Source: Nakamurella alba (GTDB lineage Bacteria; Actinomycetota; Actinomycetes; Mycobacteriales; Nakamurellaceae). Taken from it: a stretch of 64,000 bases of DNA. Under the pieces are notes generated by a model, which did no database searches, was not told the origin of the DNA, and saw only the letters and a program-made list of their open reading frames with translations. A program made the position numbers and the translations under genes. This document shows positions 1 to 8,161 of this stretch, one piece after another. Position 1 is the first letter of the stretch. Each line of letters starts with the position of its first letter. The stretch spans positions 620,001 through 684,000 of the forward strand of contig NZ_WLYK01000005.1 of the NCBI RefSeq assembly GCF_009707545.1. The letters run 5' to 3'.

Positions 1-96
1 CACGACGGGACGACGACCGAACTGCTGCTCGACGACGATCCCGGGGCGCATCGCGCCTGGCTGCGAGAACTGTTGCTGTTGCTGCTCGATCGCTGA
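1..96 (+). CDS. C-terminal end of a CDS cut by the window edge
   Basis: Frame 1 is open from the first base and stops with TGA at 94-96, giving 31 residues that end in a leucine-rich helix (WLRELLLLLLDR). Such an amphipathic last helix is common at the C-terminus of TetR-family regulators, but no DNA-binding domain is in the window, so the family is only a guess. The gene is convergent with the LamG gene on the minus strand, 129 bp away. Confidence 0.5.
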   Translation, partial: HDGTTTELLLDDDPGAHRAWLRELLLLLLDR

Positions 97-225
97 CCCG
101 GCCCGTCGGCGGGACGAGGCTGTGGATGGCCGCGGGGAAGGGTCATCGCCCGGCGGGCCGTTTCCACGGCTCTCGGGCGGCGACCCGGGCGCCCAGCTCG
201 GTGCGCACTCCTGCGGAGTACGCGC

Positions 226-1371
226 TCAGGTGGTGGAGCCCATCCGGTAGTGGGCGAGCACTGTGGCGGCCGGCAGGGCCTGGTTGGCCGACGCGGCGCT
301 ACCGTAGTAGATCGCCACCGCGGAGAGCGACCCGACGAGTGTGTAGGGGTTCGCGCCGCCGAGCACCTGGGCGGTGCCGACCGCGGGGTCCGTGCTCGAC
401 CTCCCCTGGATGCACTGCACCCGCCACTTGCCGGTCCCGTAGGCCACGGCAGCCGCGGCGCTGGTCTGGTAGCTGACCGCGGCCACGCCGTCCACGTAGA
501 GGGTGAGCACCGCCGGATAGGGCGACCCGGCCGGCGGTGCAGGATTCGGCTGGACCGTGGCGACCAGGTGGTGCCAGGCGCCGTCCCGGATCGCTGTCGG
601 GCTGGTGAGGGTGGTGTAGACGGCGCCGCCGCGGGTGGCAACGGCGACGTTGGCGGCCGGGGTGCCGGCGGACAGTCCGGGCGTGTTGACGGCGAAGGCT
701 GGCAGCCCGGCGGGTGTGAGGTAGAGGGTGCGGTCGGCGGCGGAGGTGGTGGTCTCCTGCGACGGTGCGTAGCCGAGCACCAGCCCCCCGTTCAGACTGT
801 TGGTGCTCACCCAGGCCTCCAGGGTCAACGCCACCGGAGCGGGGGCGTTCCACACCGCCGCCCCCGAGACCTGGTTGTTGGTCCCGCTGGTGGCCGGCGG
901 CCGCATGCAGGTGCCGCCGAAGTTGAACGTCGTGCCGTAGGAGGGGGTCGGGTGGATGCCCGGCGGACCGGCGACCTGGAAGTTCGCGGCCGCCGGTTGC
1001 AGCAGGCCGAGCAACCCGTTGCACAGCAGCGTCAGCAGTTGGCCACCGTTGAGGGTGCAGTTCGGGGGTGCCGCGATCGCATAGTCGTGGCTGTTCCCGG
1101 AGATGTCGCCGACCCCGGTGGTGGTGGCGGTGTTCGCCGGCGCGGCGTCGGACATCGGCAGGTAGAGCGCCGGCGCATCGGCCAGCACGGCCTGTTGGTA
1201 GGTCGCGAAGGCGAAGGTGTTGCCGTTGTTCCGGGTGGTGGAGGTGAACACGGCACCGGTACCCGACCAGAGCAGCATCGGCACCAACGCCAGGGCGACC
1301 GTGAGCACCGCCGGCCAGGCGGCCCGCCGCAGCACGGACCGCCGGGCCGGGAGCTCAGCGTGGCGCGACAT
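226..1371 (-). CDS. Secreted LamG-domain protein, probable SipW substrate
   Basis: A 381-aa protein. The N-terminus has a basic stretch, a hydrophobic segment (about residues 18-38) and then FTSTTRNNGNTF, which resembles the signal-peptide region of SipW-dependent proteins (compare FTATTDNTGNT in the gene at 2163-2888). The remainder, from about residue 65, looks like a concanavalin A/LamG jelly-roll domain, with motifs such as LTLEAWVST and WHHLVATV. The ATG at 1371 overlaps the signal-peptidase gene by 17 bp, which supports translational coupling and this start rather than the longer upstream frame. By inference it is exported and matured by the neighbouring peptidase and binds carbohydrate or matrix at the cell surface. 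The ligand is unknown. Confidence 0.8.
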   Translation of the reverse strand: MSRHAELPARRSVLRRAAWPAVLTVALALVPMLLWSGTGAVFTSTTRNNGNTFAFATYQQAVLADAPALYLPMSDAAPANTATTTGVGDISGNSHDYAIAAPPNCTLNGGQLLTLLCNGLLGLLQPAAANFQVAGPPGIHPTPSYGTTFNFGGTCMRPPATSGTNNQVSGAAVWNAPAPVALTLEAWVSTNSLNGGLVLGYAPSQETTTSAADRTLYLTPAGLPAFAVNTPGLSAGTPAANVAVATRGGAVYTTLTSPTAIRDGAWHHLVATVQPNPAPPAGSPYPAVLTLYVDGVAAVSYQTSAAAAVAYGTGKWRVQCIQGRSSTDPAVGTAQVLGGANPYTLVGSLSAVAIYYGSAASANQALPAATVLAHYRMGSTT

Positions 1372-2059
1372 GCCGTCCGCCCTTGGACAGCTCCGGGTCG
1401 GACCGCCAGACCACCAGCGCCAGCAGCACACTGGCCCAGAACACTCCCAGCGGCACCCAGTGCCGCTGCTGCGCCCAGACCATCGGCAGACCGATCCACG
1501 GGACGAGAATGCGCCCGGTACCGATGATGTCGGCGCGGGTGATCTCCAGCGGGTCGGCCACCGAGTTGGCGTCGCCCTTCGTGGTGATCCGTCCGTCGAC
1601 ATCGGCGGAGATCCGGTGGGTGGTGACGGCCCCGGCCAGATCGGGGTTGTGGAAGGTGACGACCTGGCCCTTGCTGTAGTCGTCGCGTGCTTGCACGATC
1701 ACCACGTCACCGACCTCGATCTTCGGTGCCATCGAACCGGACCGCACCACGAAGGTGCTCCAGCCCGGCAGCAGGCCGACCAGGGTGACCAGCAGGGTCG
1801 CGCCGATCAGGAAGCACAGGTACAGCCGGGCAAGCTGGGACAGGGCGAACCGGAACCACCACGACGGCGGGAAGCGCAGTGTGCCATCGGGTGTCGGCTC
1901 GTCGATCGGGCGGCGCTGGGTGGGCAGGACCACCCGTGGTGCCGGCCGGTCGTCGGCCGGGCGCCGTGGTCGGGCGGGTGCCGGTTGCAGCAGGTCCAGG
2001 CCCACCTCCGTCCCACGGACCCTGGAGAGCCGGTGGTGCACCGGATGACTGGACATCAT
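1355..2059 (-). CDS. sipW: Signal peptidase I, SipW/ER type
   Basis: A 234-aa membrane protease of family S26B. The sequence shows a transmembrane segment (about residues 78-98), the nucleophile motif SGSMAP (Ser about 109), VTTHRI, where His replaces the bacterial Lys as in ER/archaeal-type enzymes (His about 148), the TKGDAN box, and a second membrane segment near the C-terminus. In Bacillus, SipW processes the matrix proteins TasA and TapA. Here the gene sits between a TasA/camelysin-like gene and a LamG gene carrying the same type of signal peptide, so those two are the likely substrates. The ATG at 2059 is preferred because AGGAG lies 8 nt upstream; a GTG at 2068 is possible. The N-terminal about 75 residues before the first TM are a Pro/Arg-rich cytoplasmic extension. 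Confidence 0.9.
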   Translation of the reverse strand: MMSSHPVHHRLSRVRGTEVGLDLLQPAPARPRRPADDRPAPRVVLPTQRRPIDEPTPDGTLRFPPSWWFRFALSQLARLYLCFLIGATLLVTLVGLLPGWSTFVVRSGSMAPKIEVGDVVIVQARDDYSKGQVVTFHNPDLAGAVTTHRISADVDGRITTKGDANSVADPLEITRADIIGTGRILVPWIGLPMVWAQQRHWVPLGVFWASVLLALVVWRSDPELSKGGRHVAPR

Positions 2060-2162
2060 CCGGTGCACTCCTGGTCGTGGGGTCCTGGCTCGGGCCGGGG
2101 TGGGTCCGGCTCACGCCGGTGGTGGGCCGGGCACATGCGGATGGCGGTGGCCGGCCGGGGGA

Positions 2163-2888
2163 TCAGCTGCCGGCGGTCTGCGTCCATACGAAGTCGGCGC
2201 CGGTGGTGCCACCCTGGATGGTGTTGCCGGTACCGGCGTCCAGGGTCCACTGGATGAGGAACAGGCCGTACTCACCCGCGGCGTTGCCCGCGGTGGTCCA
2301 GGTGGTGGCGACCGGGGTGGTGGTGACCGCGTTGAGGTGCGTGTCCGGCACGACGGTGCTGACGGTGCCCGGGGTGGTGGCGGTGGCGCCGGCCGGGGCG
2401 GACGCGGGAACCGCTGCGGCGATCCAGTTGTCGCACGCGGTGTGGGCCGCGGCGTCGCCGGTGGCGGCACTGGCGCCGTACTTGACGTTCAGTGTCAGCA
2501 CGTTGGAGATGTTCGGGGTGCCGGTCACCACGTTGGCCACGTTGAACCGGACCGCGGACGCGAAGTTGCCGGTCGCCTTCACCGCGATGCACTTGGCGCC
2601 GGTCGCGCCGGGCACCAGCACGTTGGTCTTCTGCGGGACGCCGTTGAGCGAGGTGCCGGCCGTGCTGAAGACGGCGGCCGTGGTGCCCTGGAAGGTGCCG
2701 GTGTCCCCGTCGTTGGTGAGCGTCAGAGCGCCTGCGGCCCAGGTGTTCCCGGTGTTGTCGGTGGTGGCCGTGAAGGCCGCCGTCGAGCCCTGCCAGACCA
2801 GGACGCCGAGAACGAGCAGGGCGACGGGCACGATCGCGGCGCGGATCCAGGAGCGCGAACGGAAGCCGGAGCGGTGGCGGTCGGACAT
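2163..2888 (-). CDS. TasA/camelysin-like secreted protein with SipW-type signal peptide
   Basis: A 241-aa protein. It has a basic N-terminus, a hydrophobic segment (about residues 18-36), then STAAFTATTDNTGNT, the typical start of SipW-processed CalY/TasA-family proteins. The mature part is a Thr/Ala/Val-rich beta protein with two cysteines (GAKCIAVK and HTACDNW) that could form a disulphide. It is the first gene of a three-gene minus-strand set (this gene, sipW, LamG). TasA forms amyloid-like matrix fibres in Bacillus; a similar structural surface role here is inference only. GGAGAT lies 9 nt before the ATG. Confidence 0.8.
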   Translation of the reverse strand: MSDRHRSGFRSRSWIRAAIVPVALLVLGVLVWQGSTAAFTATTDNTGNTWAAGALTLTNDGDTGTFQGTTAAVFSTAGTSLNGVPQKTNVLVPGATGAKCIAVKATGNFASAVRFNVANVVTGTPNISNVLTLNVKYGASAATGDAAAHTACDNWIAAAVPASAPAGATATTPGTVSTVVPDTHLNAVTTTPVATTWTTAGNAAGEYGLFLIQWTLDAGTGNTIQGGTTGADFVWTQTAGS

Positions 2889-3240
2889 GAGGGCGGGATC
2901 TCCAGGTGGGGGACGGGACTCGGGTCGGAGCCGGGCTGTCGGTGCTGTCTCCCAAGGGTGCCGCCGAACACCTTTCCCGGCCAGAGCGCAAGCCGCCGGA
3001 CGCGCCGAAGTTGCTACCGTGCGTCACTTCTCGCCGGAACGGTCGCCGACCGGGTTCGGCCGTGTCCGTTCCACCGGCGTGCCGCGCCGTCACCGGGTGT
3101 GACCGTGAACGGCCGGTCTGCCACACCCCGGAACACCATGCGGTCCGATCGTGGGCACCCGGGTGAAACGTTGCGGTGAACCAGTCCGTCGATCCACCTG
3201 TTCCGGACAACCGCGACATCGGTGCTGCAACCCGCCAAGG
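2889..3240. other. Intergenic, upstream of the SipW cluster
   Basis: This holds 352 bp without a convincing gene. It must contain the promoter of the minus-strand TasA/sipW/LamG set and the 3' end of the SRPBCC gene. Short inverted repeats occur, but no promoter element, terminator or RNA gene could be assigned with confidence. Confidence 0.5.
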
Positions 3241-3633
3241 TCAACGCAGCGTGACCAACCGGCCGAGCGAGTACCGCGCCACCGGCGCATATCCGAGGAC
3301 GACCGGGGCGGGGCCGTCGATCGTCGCGGACGTACCGCAACCGGTGTCGTCCGGATGGATCTCGTGGTCGAGTCGGAGCACGATCCCGAACGGGGCGCGG
3401 ACGGTCCAGGACCACGTCATCGACTCCGGATCGACGGCGTCGACGGTGAAGTCGACGGACAGTCCGGGCAGCGGACCGTGCACCGTGCCGGTCACCCCGG
3501 GAGCGATGGTGTCGGCAGAAGCTCGGACCCGGCGGATCTGCGGCGCCCATTCGCTCCAGCGCTGTGGGCGCAGGTACCGGTCCCAGGCCTCGGCCGGGTC
3601 GACCGGCCCGCGGGCCCGGACGGTCAGCTCCAC
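3241..3633 (-). CDS. SRPBCC (START/Bet v1-like) family protein
   Basis: About 130 aa. The pattern is typical of polyketide cyclase/SRPBCC proteins: an initial strand VELTVRARG, then PAEAWDRYLRPQRWSEWAPQIRRV (a helix followed by a W..W.P turn), and alternating beta strands ending in a C-terminal helix. These folds bind hydrophobic ligands; no ligand is indicated. The GTG at 3633 is chosen because the domain begins there and GGGG precedes it. An ATG at 3753 would add 40 residues without similarity to the domain. It lies 264 bp downstream of the metal-sensing ArsR gene on the same strand, so cotranscription is possible but unproven. Confidence 0.7.
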   Translation of the reverse strand: MELTVRARGPVDPAEAWDRYLRPQRWSEWAPQIRRVRASADTIAPGVTGTVHGPLPGLSVDFTVDAVDPESMTWSWTVRAPFGIVLRLDHEIHPDDTGCGTSATIDGPAPVVLGYAPVARYSLGRLVTLR

Positions 3634-3897
3634 GTGCGCGCCCCGATCGCTGCGGGCAAGCGTCGATGTTCCGCCGTCGACGCGCTGTCGGATCTCATTC
3701 CCCGCCGGTTCCGCTGGGCTGCCGGCGACAAACGCCGCCCCTGCGGCCTGCATGTCAGCAGTGGATGTTCCGATCGTTGCGGCCTCAGCACTGGAGCCGC
3801 GGAGAAGCCGGCGGACCCTGTGGGTGGGTGGTCACGCCCCCGGATCCCCCCGACAGTCGGGAGCCACACTGGACTCGGCGGGAGCGTGGGTGGGTCG

Positions 3898-4401
3898 TCA
3901 CGACCTGGACCGACCGGCGACCCGATATCCACGATCAGGGGGGGGAGGATCGGGGGCCAGGCCGCCGTCGGGGGCGATGTGCTCGAAGATCTGCTCGACC
4001 AGACCGAGGATGTGCGGGTCGTCGACCGCGTAGATGTGGTGTCGGCCGGAGTGGTGCACGGTGACCACCCCCGCACCGCGGAGCTTGGCCAGGTGCTGGC
4101 TGGCGGTGGCGACGGTGACGCCGGCCAGGCGGGCCAGGGTGCCCACGTCCTGGGGGCCGCGGGCGGCCAGCCAGACCAGGTGCAGCCGGACCGGCGTCGC
4201 GAGGAGGGCGAAGGTCTCGGCGGCCGAGCGCAACTGGGGTCCGGTCAGCGTGACGGCAGCGGCATCCGCAGAGGCCACCGAAGGATCGGTCGGCACATCC
4301 GTCGGACCGGCGATCCGGGGATCGGCGGCGGGGCCGGACGGGTTCGCGGCGGCCGACGACCCGCCCGCACCGGCGGCGACGCTGCGTTCGGTCGGGCTCA
4401 C
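3898..4401 (-). CDS. ArsR/SmtB-family metal-sensing repressor
   Basis: About 167 aa: a flexible Ala/Pro/Ser-rich N-terminal tail (about 60 residues), then a winged-helix ArsR domain (LLATPVRLHLVWLAARG, TVATASQHLAKLRGAGVV, HHSGRHHIYAV). The last helix reads DPHILGLVEQIFEH, that is D-x-H-x10-H. This matches the alpha-5 metal site of SmtB/CzrA/NmtR sensors (D-x-H-x10-H-x2-E/H), although the fourth ligand position here is Pro. A Zn, Co or Ni sensor is therefore likely. The GTG at 4401 is chosen because GGGGAGAA precedes it and because an operator-like inverted repeat (4450-4475) lies upstream; the frame could extend to a GTG at 4512. The divergent neighbour is a cation exchanger, its probable target. 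Confidence 0.8.
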   Translation of the reverse strand: MSPTERSVAAGAGGSSAAANPSGPAADPRIAGPTDVPTDPSVASADAAAVTLTGPQLRSAAETFALLATPVRLHLVWLAARGPQDVGTLARLAGVTVATASQHLAKLRGAGVVTVHHSGRHHIYAVDDPHILGLVEQIFEHIAPDGGLAPDPPPPDRGYRVAGRSRS

Positions 4402-4449
4402 CCCGCCATTCTCCCCGACGACGTCCCGGAGTTCGCCGCTCCGAACTTC

Positions 4450-4475
4450 TTCAAACATTTGCGCAATCGATTGAA
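4450..4475. promoter_or_regulatory. Putative ArsR operator, 26-bp imperfect inverted repeat
   Basis: The left arm TTCAAACATTTGC and the right arm GCAATCGATTGAA match at 10 of 13 positions, in an AT-rich island that stands out in this GC-rich sequence. The length and TTCAA...TTGAA ends resemble the 12-2-12 operators of SmtB/ArsR repressors. It lies about 50 bp before the chosen ArsR start and about 200 bp before the exchanger start, so it may control both genes. Confidence 0.6.
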
Positions 4476-4671
4476 TGATGGCAGGGTCGTCCACGTCGAA
4501 GGGGAGTAGCACCGCCCGGGGTCACCCGGGTGCGGACGGTCGACACACCGGCGCCACGGCGCCCGGCCGTCCACCGGCGTCAGCGCCGGCGAGCGAGACC
4601 TTCGGCCGGCAACGAGAATCCGCCGGCCGTCGCGTCCTCCCGGACCCCGGCCCCGTCACGAGGGAAGCACC

Positions 4672-5934
4672 ATGACCTCGCCGTCCATCGGTCGTGCGCA
4701 CGCAGCGCGGCTGACCCGCTCGCTCGGCATCTGCGCCGTGCTCATCGCCCCCGCCGTGACCCTGCGGGTGGGTGGCATCGAGACCTCGCCGCTGGTCCAG
4801 CTGCTGGTGTACGGCGCGGCCGTGGTCGCCGCATCCTTCCTGCTGGCCTGGGCCGCGGAGGCGGCGCAGAAGGACATCTCCGGCGGTCTGGCGATCGCCG
4901 TGCTCGCGTTGATCGCGGTGCTGCCCGAGTACGCCGTCGACCTCTTCTACGCCTACCGCGCCGGAAGCGACCCGGAGTACGTGCAGTACGCGGCCGCGAA
5001 CATGACCGGATCGAACCGGCTGCTGCTCGGCCTGGGCTGGCCGGTGGTGGTGCTGGTCGCGCTGGCCGCGGCGAAGCGGCTGCACAAGGGATCGACCCGG
5101 GCCCTGCACCTGGAGCCGGGCAACCGGCTCGAGCTCGGCTTCCTGATGGTGGCCGGCGTCGTCGCCTTCCTGATGCCGATCACCGGGCAGATCCACATCG
5201 GCTTCGGCCTCGCCGTGCTCGCCTGGTTCGGCTACTACCTCTACCGACTCACCCGCGGGGAGGTCGAGGAGCCGCACCTGGTCGGCACCTCGGCCGCGCT
5301 CGGCGCGCTGTCCCGCATCCGGCGGCGGATCGTGCTGCCCGGCCTGTTCGTGGTGGCGGCTGCGGTGATCCTGCTCTGCGCCGAGCCGTTCGCCACCAGC
5401 CTGGTGGACACCGGCACCCAGCTCGGCGTCGACCGGTTCCTGCTGGTGCAGTGGCTGGCGCCGCTCTCCTCCGAGGCGCCGGAGTTCATCATCGCGATCA
5501 TCTTCGCCAGCCGCGGGAACGGCGCGGCGGCGATCGCCACCCTGATCTCCTCGAAGGTGAACCAGTGGACGCTGCTGGTCGGCTCGCTGCCGATCGCGCA
5601 CCTGCTGGGTGGCGGCGGGTCCTCGCTGGTGCTCGACTCCCGGCAGGTCGAGGAGATGCTCCTGACCTCGGTGCAGACGATGATGGGCGTCGCGTTGATC
5701 CTGGCGCTGCGGTTCACCCGGGCGTCGGCCTGGACGTTGCTGGGACTGTTCGCCGTGCAGTTCGCCGTCACCGGCACCACCGGCCGGCTGATCCTCTCCG
5801 GCGTGTATGCGCTGATCGCCGTCGCCGCGTTGGTGCACCACCGGCGGCACGTGGTTCCGACCTTCCTCGCCCCGTTCCGGCCGCTGCCGGCCGATGCGCC
5901 GGAGGAGCGGGTCCCCCAGGTCGCAGCACGCTGA
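4672..5934 (+). CDS. Sodium/calcium exchanger (CaCA) family membrane protein
   Basis: A 420-aa polytopic protein with about 10-11 hydrophobic segments. Two alpha-repeat motifs mark the cation/Ca2+:cation antiporter superfamily: ALIAVLPEYAVDLFYAY followed by AANMTGSNRLL in the first half, and LSSEAPEFIIAIIFASRGN followed by STLISSKVNQWT-like residues (ATLISSKVNQWT) in the second half. The acidic residues in PEY and APEF are the conserved ion-binding positions. It should exchange Ca2+ or another divalent cation for H+ or Na+ across the membrane. It is divergent from a metal-sensing ArsR gene, which suggests metal-regulated efflux rather than bulk Ca2+ transport. GAGGGAAG precedes the ATG. Confidence 0.85.
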   Translation: MTSPSIGRAHAARLTRSLGICAVLIAPAVTLRVGGIETSPLVQLLVYGAAVVAASFLLAWAAEAAQKDISGGLAIAVLALIAVLPEYAVDLFYAYRAGSDPEYVQYAAANMTGSNRLLLGLGWPVVVLVALAAAKRLHKGSTRALHLEPGNRLELGFLMVAGVVAFLMPITGQIHIGFGLAVLAWFGYYLYRLTRGEVEEPHLVGTSAALGALSRIRRRIVLPGLFVVAAAVILLCAEPFATSLVDTGTQLGVDRFLLVQWLAPLSSEAPEFIIAIIFASRGNGAAAIATLISSKVNQWTLLVGSLPIAHLLGGGGSSLVLDSRQVEEMLLTSVQTMMGVALILALRFTRASAWTLLGLFAVQFAVTGTTGRLILSGVYALIAVAALVHHRRHVVPTFLAPFRPLPADAPEERVPQVAAR

Positions 5935-6106
5935 GTCCTGCTGTCCGGAAGCTGTTCGGGTGTCCGGATTCTGGGTCCGGGCCTGACTTCGGGGTGACCG
6001 ACGCCGCACATGGTCGCGGCCGGCCGGGGAACCTCTCGGGCATGGCGATGTCGAACCCCGCCGGCCCGATCGGGGCCGGAGTGCCCGCGGAGGCGGGCCG
6101 GCGACC

Positions 6107-7078
6107 GTGAGCGGAACCATGACCCGGCCGCCCCGCGGCTCGGTGCTGACGAGCGTGCTGGACTCCGCCATGGACCGGTTGGTGGTGCCGGGGTACAGCC
6201 GGCTCGGACCGATGGTCCGCCGACGCTGGTGGCCGGCGGACCCGGAGCCGTTCGACGGCACCCCGCACATCGTGGTGACCGGTGGGTCGTCCGGACTCGG
6301 TCGGGCGACGGCCGCCGGGCTCTCGGCCCTGGGTGCGGTGGTGCACCTGGTCGGCCGGTCGGCGGAGCGGCTCGAGTCCTCCGCGGCCACGATCCGGCAG
6401 GCGGTGCCGGGCAGCGAGCTGGAACTGCACGTCTGCGACATCGGTGACCTCGACGCCGTCGCCGAGCTGGCGGGTGAGCTGCCGGAGACGGTGCACGGGC
6501 TGGTGCACAGCGCCGGGCTGGTGCCTCCGGAGCGTGCGCTGTCGCCGCAGGGGCACGAGCTCGCCTACGCCACGCACGTTCTCGGCCCGTTCGCGCTGAC
6601 CGTGGCACTGCGGCAGAGGCTCTCCGGCGGGCGGGTGATCTGGGTGTCGTCCGGCGGCATGTACTCCGCCGGACTGGGCTTCGACCTGGAGTCGTCGTCG
6701 GGGAAGTACAGCGGGGTGCGCGCGTACGCCCGGACCAAGCGGATGCAGGTGGTGATCGCGCAGCAGTTGGCGGAGCGGTTCGGCCGGGATCCGGTGGTGC
6801 ACAGCATGCATCCCGGCTGGGCCTCCACTCCCGGGCTGTCCGACTCGCTGCCCGGCTTCGACCGGATCACCCGGCCGATCCTGCGTACCGCCGAGCAGGG
6901 GGCGGACACCATCGTGTGGCTGGCGGCCGCCGAGGAGGCGGGGCGCAGCACCGGGCTGTTCTGGTGCGACCGCCGGCCGCGGCCCACGCACTACCTGCCC
7001 TGGCAACGGGACGACCCGGCCGCGGTGGAGCACCTCTGGTCCAGCGTCGGCGCCGCGACCGGTCTCGACCTGCGCTGA
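6107..7078 (+). CDS. Short-chain dehydrogenase/reductase
   Basis: A 323-aa classical SDR with an N-terminal extension of about 45 residues. The Rossmann motif TGGSSGLG (about residues 55-62), HSAGL, the catalytic Ser in IWVSSGG and Y-A-R-T-K (Tyr-x3-Lys) are all present. The domain order and the C-terminal PTHYLPW tail recall DHRS12-type SDRs that act on lipophilic carbonyls; the substrate is not known. The GTG at 6107 follows GGAGG; an ATG at 6119 is an alternative. It stands alone between the exchanger gene and a leaderless gene. Confidence 0.85.
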   Translation: MSGTMTRPPRGSVLTSVLDSAMDRLVVPGYSRLGPMVRRRWWPADPEPFDGTPHIVVTGGSSGLGRATAAGLSALGAVVHLVGRSAERLESSAATIRQAVPGSELELHVCDIGDLDAVAELAGELPETVHGLVHSAGLVPPERALSPQGHELAYATHVLGPFALTVALRQRLSGGRVIWVSSGGMYSAGLGFDLESSSGKYSGVRAYARTKRMQVVIAQQLAERFGRDPVVHSMHPGWASTPGLSDSLPGFDRITRPILRTAEQGADTIVWLAAAEEAGRSTGLFWCDRRPRPTHYLPWQRDDPAAVEHLWSSVGAATGLDLR

Positions 7079-7217
7079 GCCCAGGGGGCCGCACCGACCG
7101 CGGGCCGTAGGGCCGCCGTCCGGTCCACATCCCGAGCGGATCGATCACGCCGTCACCCGCGCTTCCCGACCTGCGCTGAGCCACCGGCCGCGACGGGCGG
7201 GCGGCACGGTCGCGGCG

Positions 7218-7223
7218 TACCGT
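7218..7223 (+). promoter_or_regulatory. -10 box TACCGT of a leaderless transcript
   Basis: TACCGT is followed by exactly 7 nt and the GTG start at 7231. In actinobacteria this spacing puts the transcription start at the first base of the start codon. No Shine-Dalgarno sequence is present. Confidence 0.55.
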
Positions 7224-7230
7224 CGACGGG

Positions 7231-8148
7231 GTGGAGCGGCGACGGAGCGGCGGCCTGCTGGTGCTGGTCACCCTGCTGCTCGCGCTCGTCGTCGCCCGGC
7301 TCGCCGCCCCGGACGTGACCGGCTCCCCGGTGGCGGCGCCTTTCCCCGATCCGCCGGTCGTCGGGCAGTGCCTGCTGCAGGACGCCCGGGCGGGCACTGT
7401 CGAACTGCCGCCGGAGGCCTACGGCGACTGCGGCACAGCACATTTCGGTGAGGTGTTGCGGGTGTACGAGGACGGCGCGCAGGTGCCGCGGGTGGCGTTC
7501 GGCGCCTCGTCCCGACCGGACGACGAGGCCTGCGACCCGGCGCTGCGCGGGTACGTCGCGATCGGTCAGTTGTCGCCGGGCAATGACCGCGGGAACTACC
7601 GGACCTCCGGCTACGAACCGTGGTGGCCGCTGCTGCCCGGCGACTTCGCGCTGATCGGCCCGGACACCCTGGCCCGCAACGCCGGTCAGCACTGGATGGC
7701 GTGTGTGGTGCTGCCGCGGGCCGGCGGCCCGTACGCCGGCACCGTGGCGGGCGTCTACGACGGCGGGACCATGCCGGCCGCGTACGGCACCTGCCCGTCG
7801 GACTCGGTGATCGGGGTGCGCACGGTGCCGTGCGACGGCCCGCACCGCTTCGAGCTCTTCGCCACCACCGGCCTGACCTACCACCTCGACGACGCGGAAC
7901 AGTTGCACCGCTCGTGCGCCGCGTTCGTCGGGACGGCCTCCGGTGCAACGGTTCCGACCGCCGACGGGCGCCTCACCGTCTCTGTCGGCGTGGTCGTCTA
8001 CGACAAGGCCGGCTACCGCCACCCGGGGCGTCCGGAGGACGTCGGCGAGTCCCCGGGCCAGGCCTACTGCGGCGTCGCCGCCGAGCAGGGAGCCGAGCTC
8101 ACCGGCACCCTGGTCGGCCTGGGCGACGCCCCGCTGCCGGTGCGCTGA
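7231..8148 (+). CDS. Membrane-anchored septum-formation-domain protein
   Basis: A 305-aa protein with an N-terminal membrane anchor (about residues 8-26) and an extracellular part with many paired cysteines (GQCLLQ, YGDCGTAHFGEV, DEACDPAL, WMACVV, GTCPS, VPCDGPHRFELF, HRSCAAF, AYCGVA). The recurring C...(C)..H..E pattern is that of the actinobacterial septum-formation family. The role is presumed to be at the cell envelope; the biochemistry is unknown. A related protein is encoded at 55680-56543. Both genes are leaderless, which suggests parallel control. Confidence 0.75.
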   Translation: MERRRSGGLLVLVTLLLALVVARLAAPDVTGSPVAAPFPDPPVVGQCLLQDARAGTVELPPEAYGDCGTAHFGEVLRVYEDGAQVPRVAFGASSRPDDEACDPALRGYVAIGQLSPGNDRGNYRTSGYEPWWPLLPGDFALIGPDTLARNAGQHWMACVVLPRAGGPYAGTVAGVYDGGTMPAAYGTCPSDSVIGVRTVPCDGPHRFELFATTGLTYHLDDAEQLHRSCAAFVGTASGATVPTADGRLTVSVGVVVYDKAGYRHPGRPEDVGESPGQAYCGVAAEQGAELTGTLVGLGDAPLPVR

Positions 8149-8161
8149 CCGCCTGCAGGCC

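Noticed and set aside
1372-1602. Longer N-terminus for the LamG protein
   Set aside because: The extension is the shadow of the signal-peptidase gene; the ATG at 1371 is followed directly by a SipW-type signal region.
4402-4512. N-terminal extension of the metal-sensing ArsR protein
   Set aside because: It would run through the operator-like inverted repeat; the GTG at 4401 has a much better ribosome-binding site. The extension cannot be wholly excluded.
4522-6441. 639-aa minus-strand open frame opposite the CaCA exchanger
   Set aside because: It is low-complexity Arg/Gly/His/Gln-rich, the antisense shadow of a convincing membrane-protein gene.
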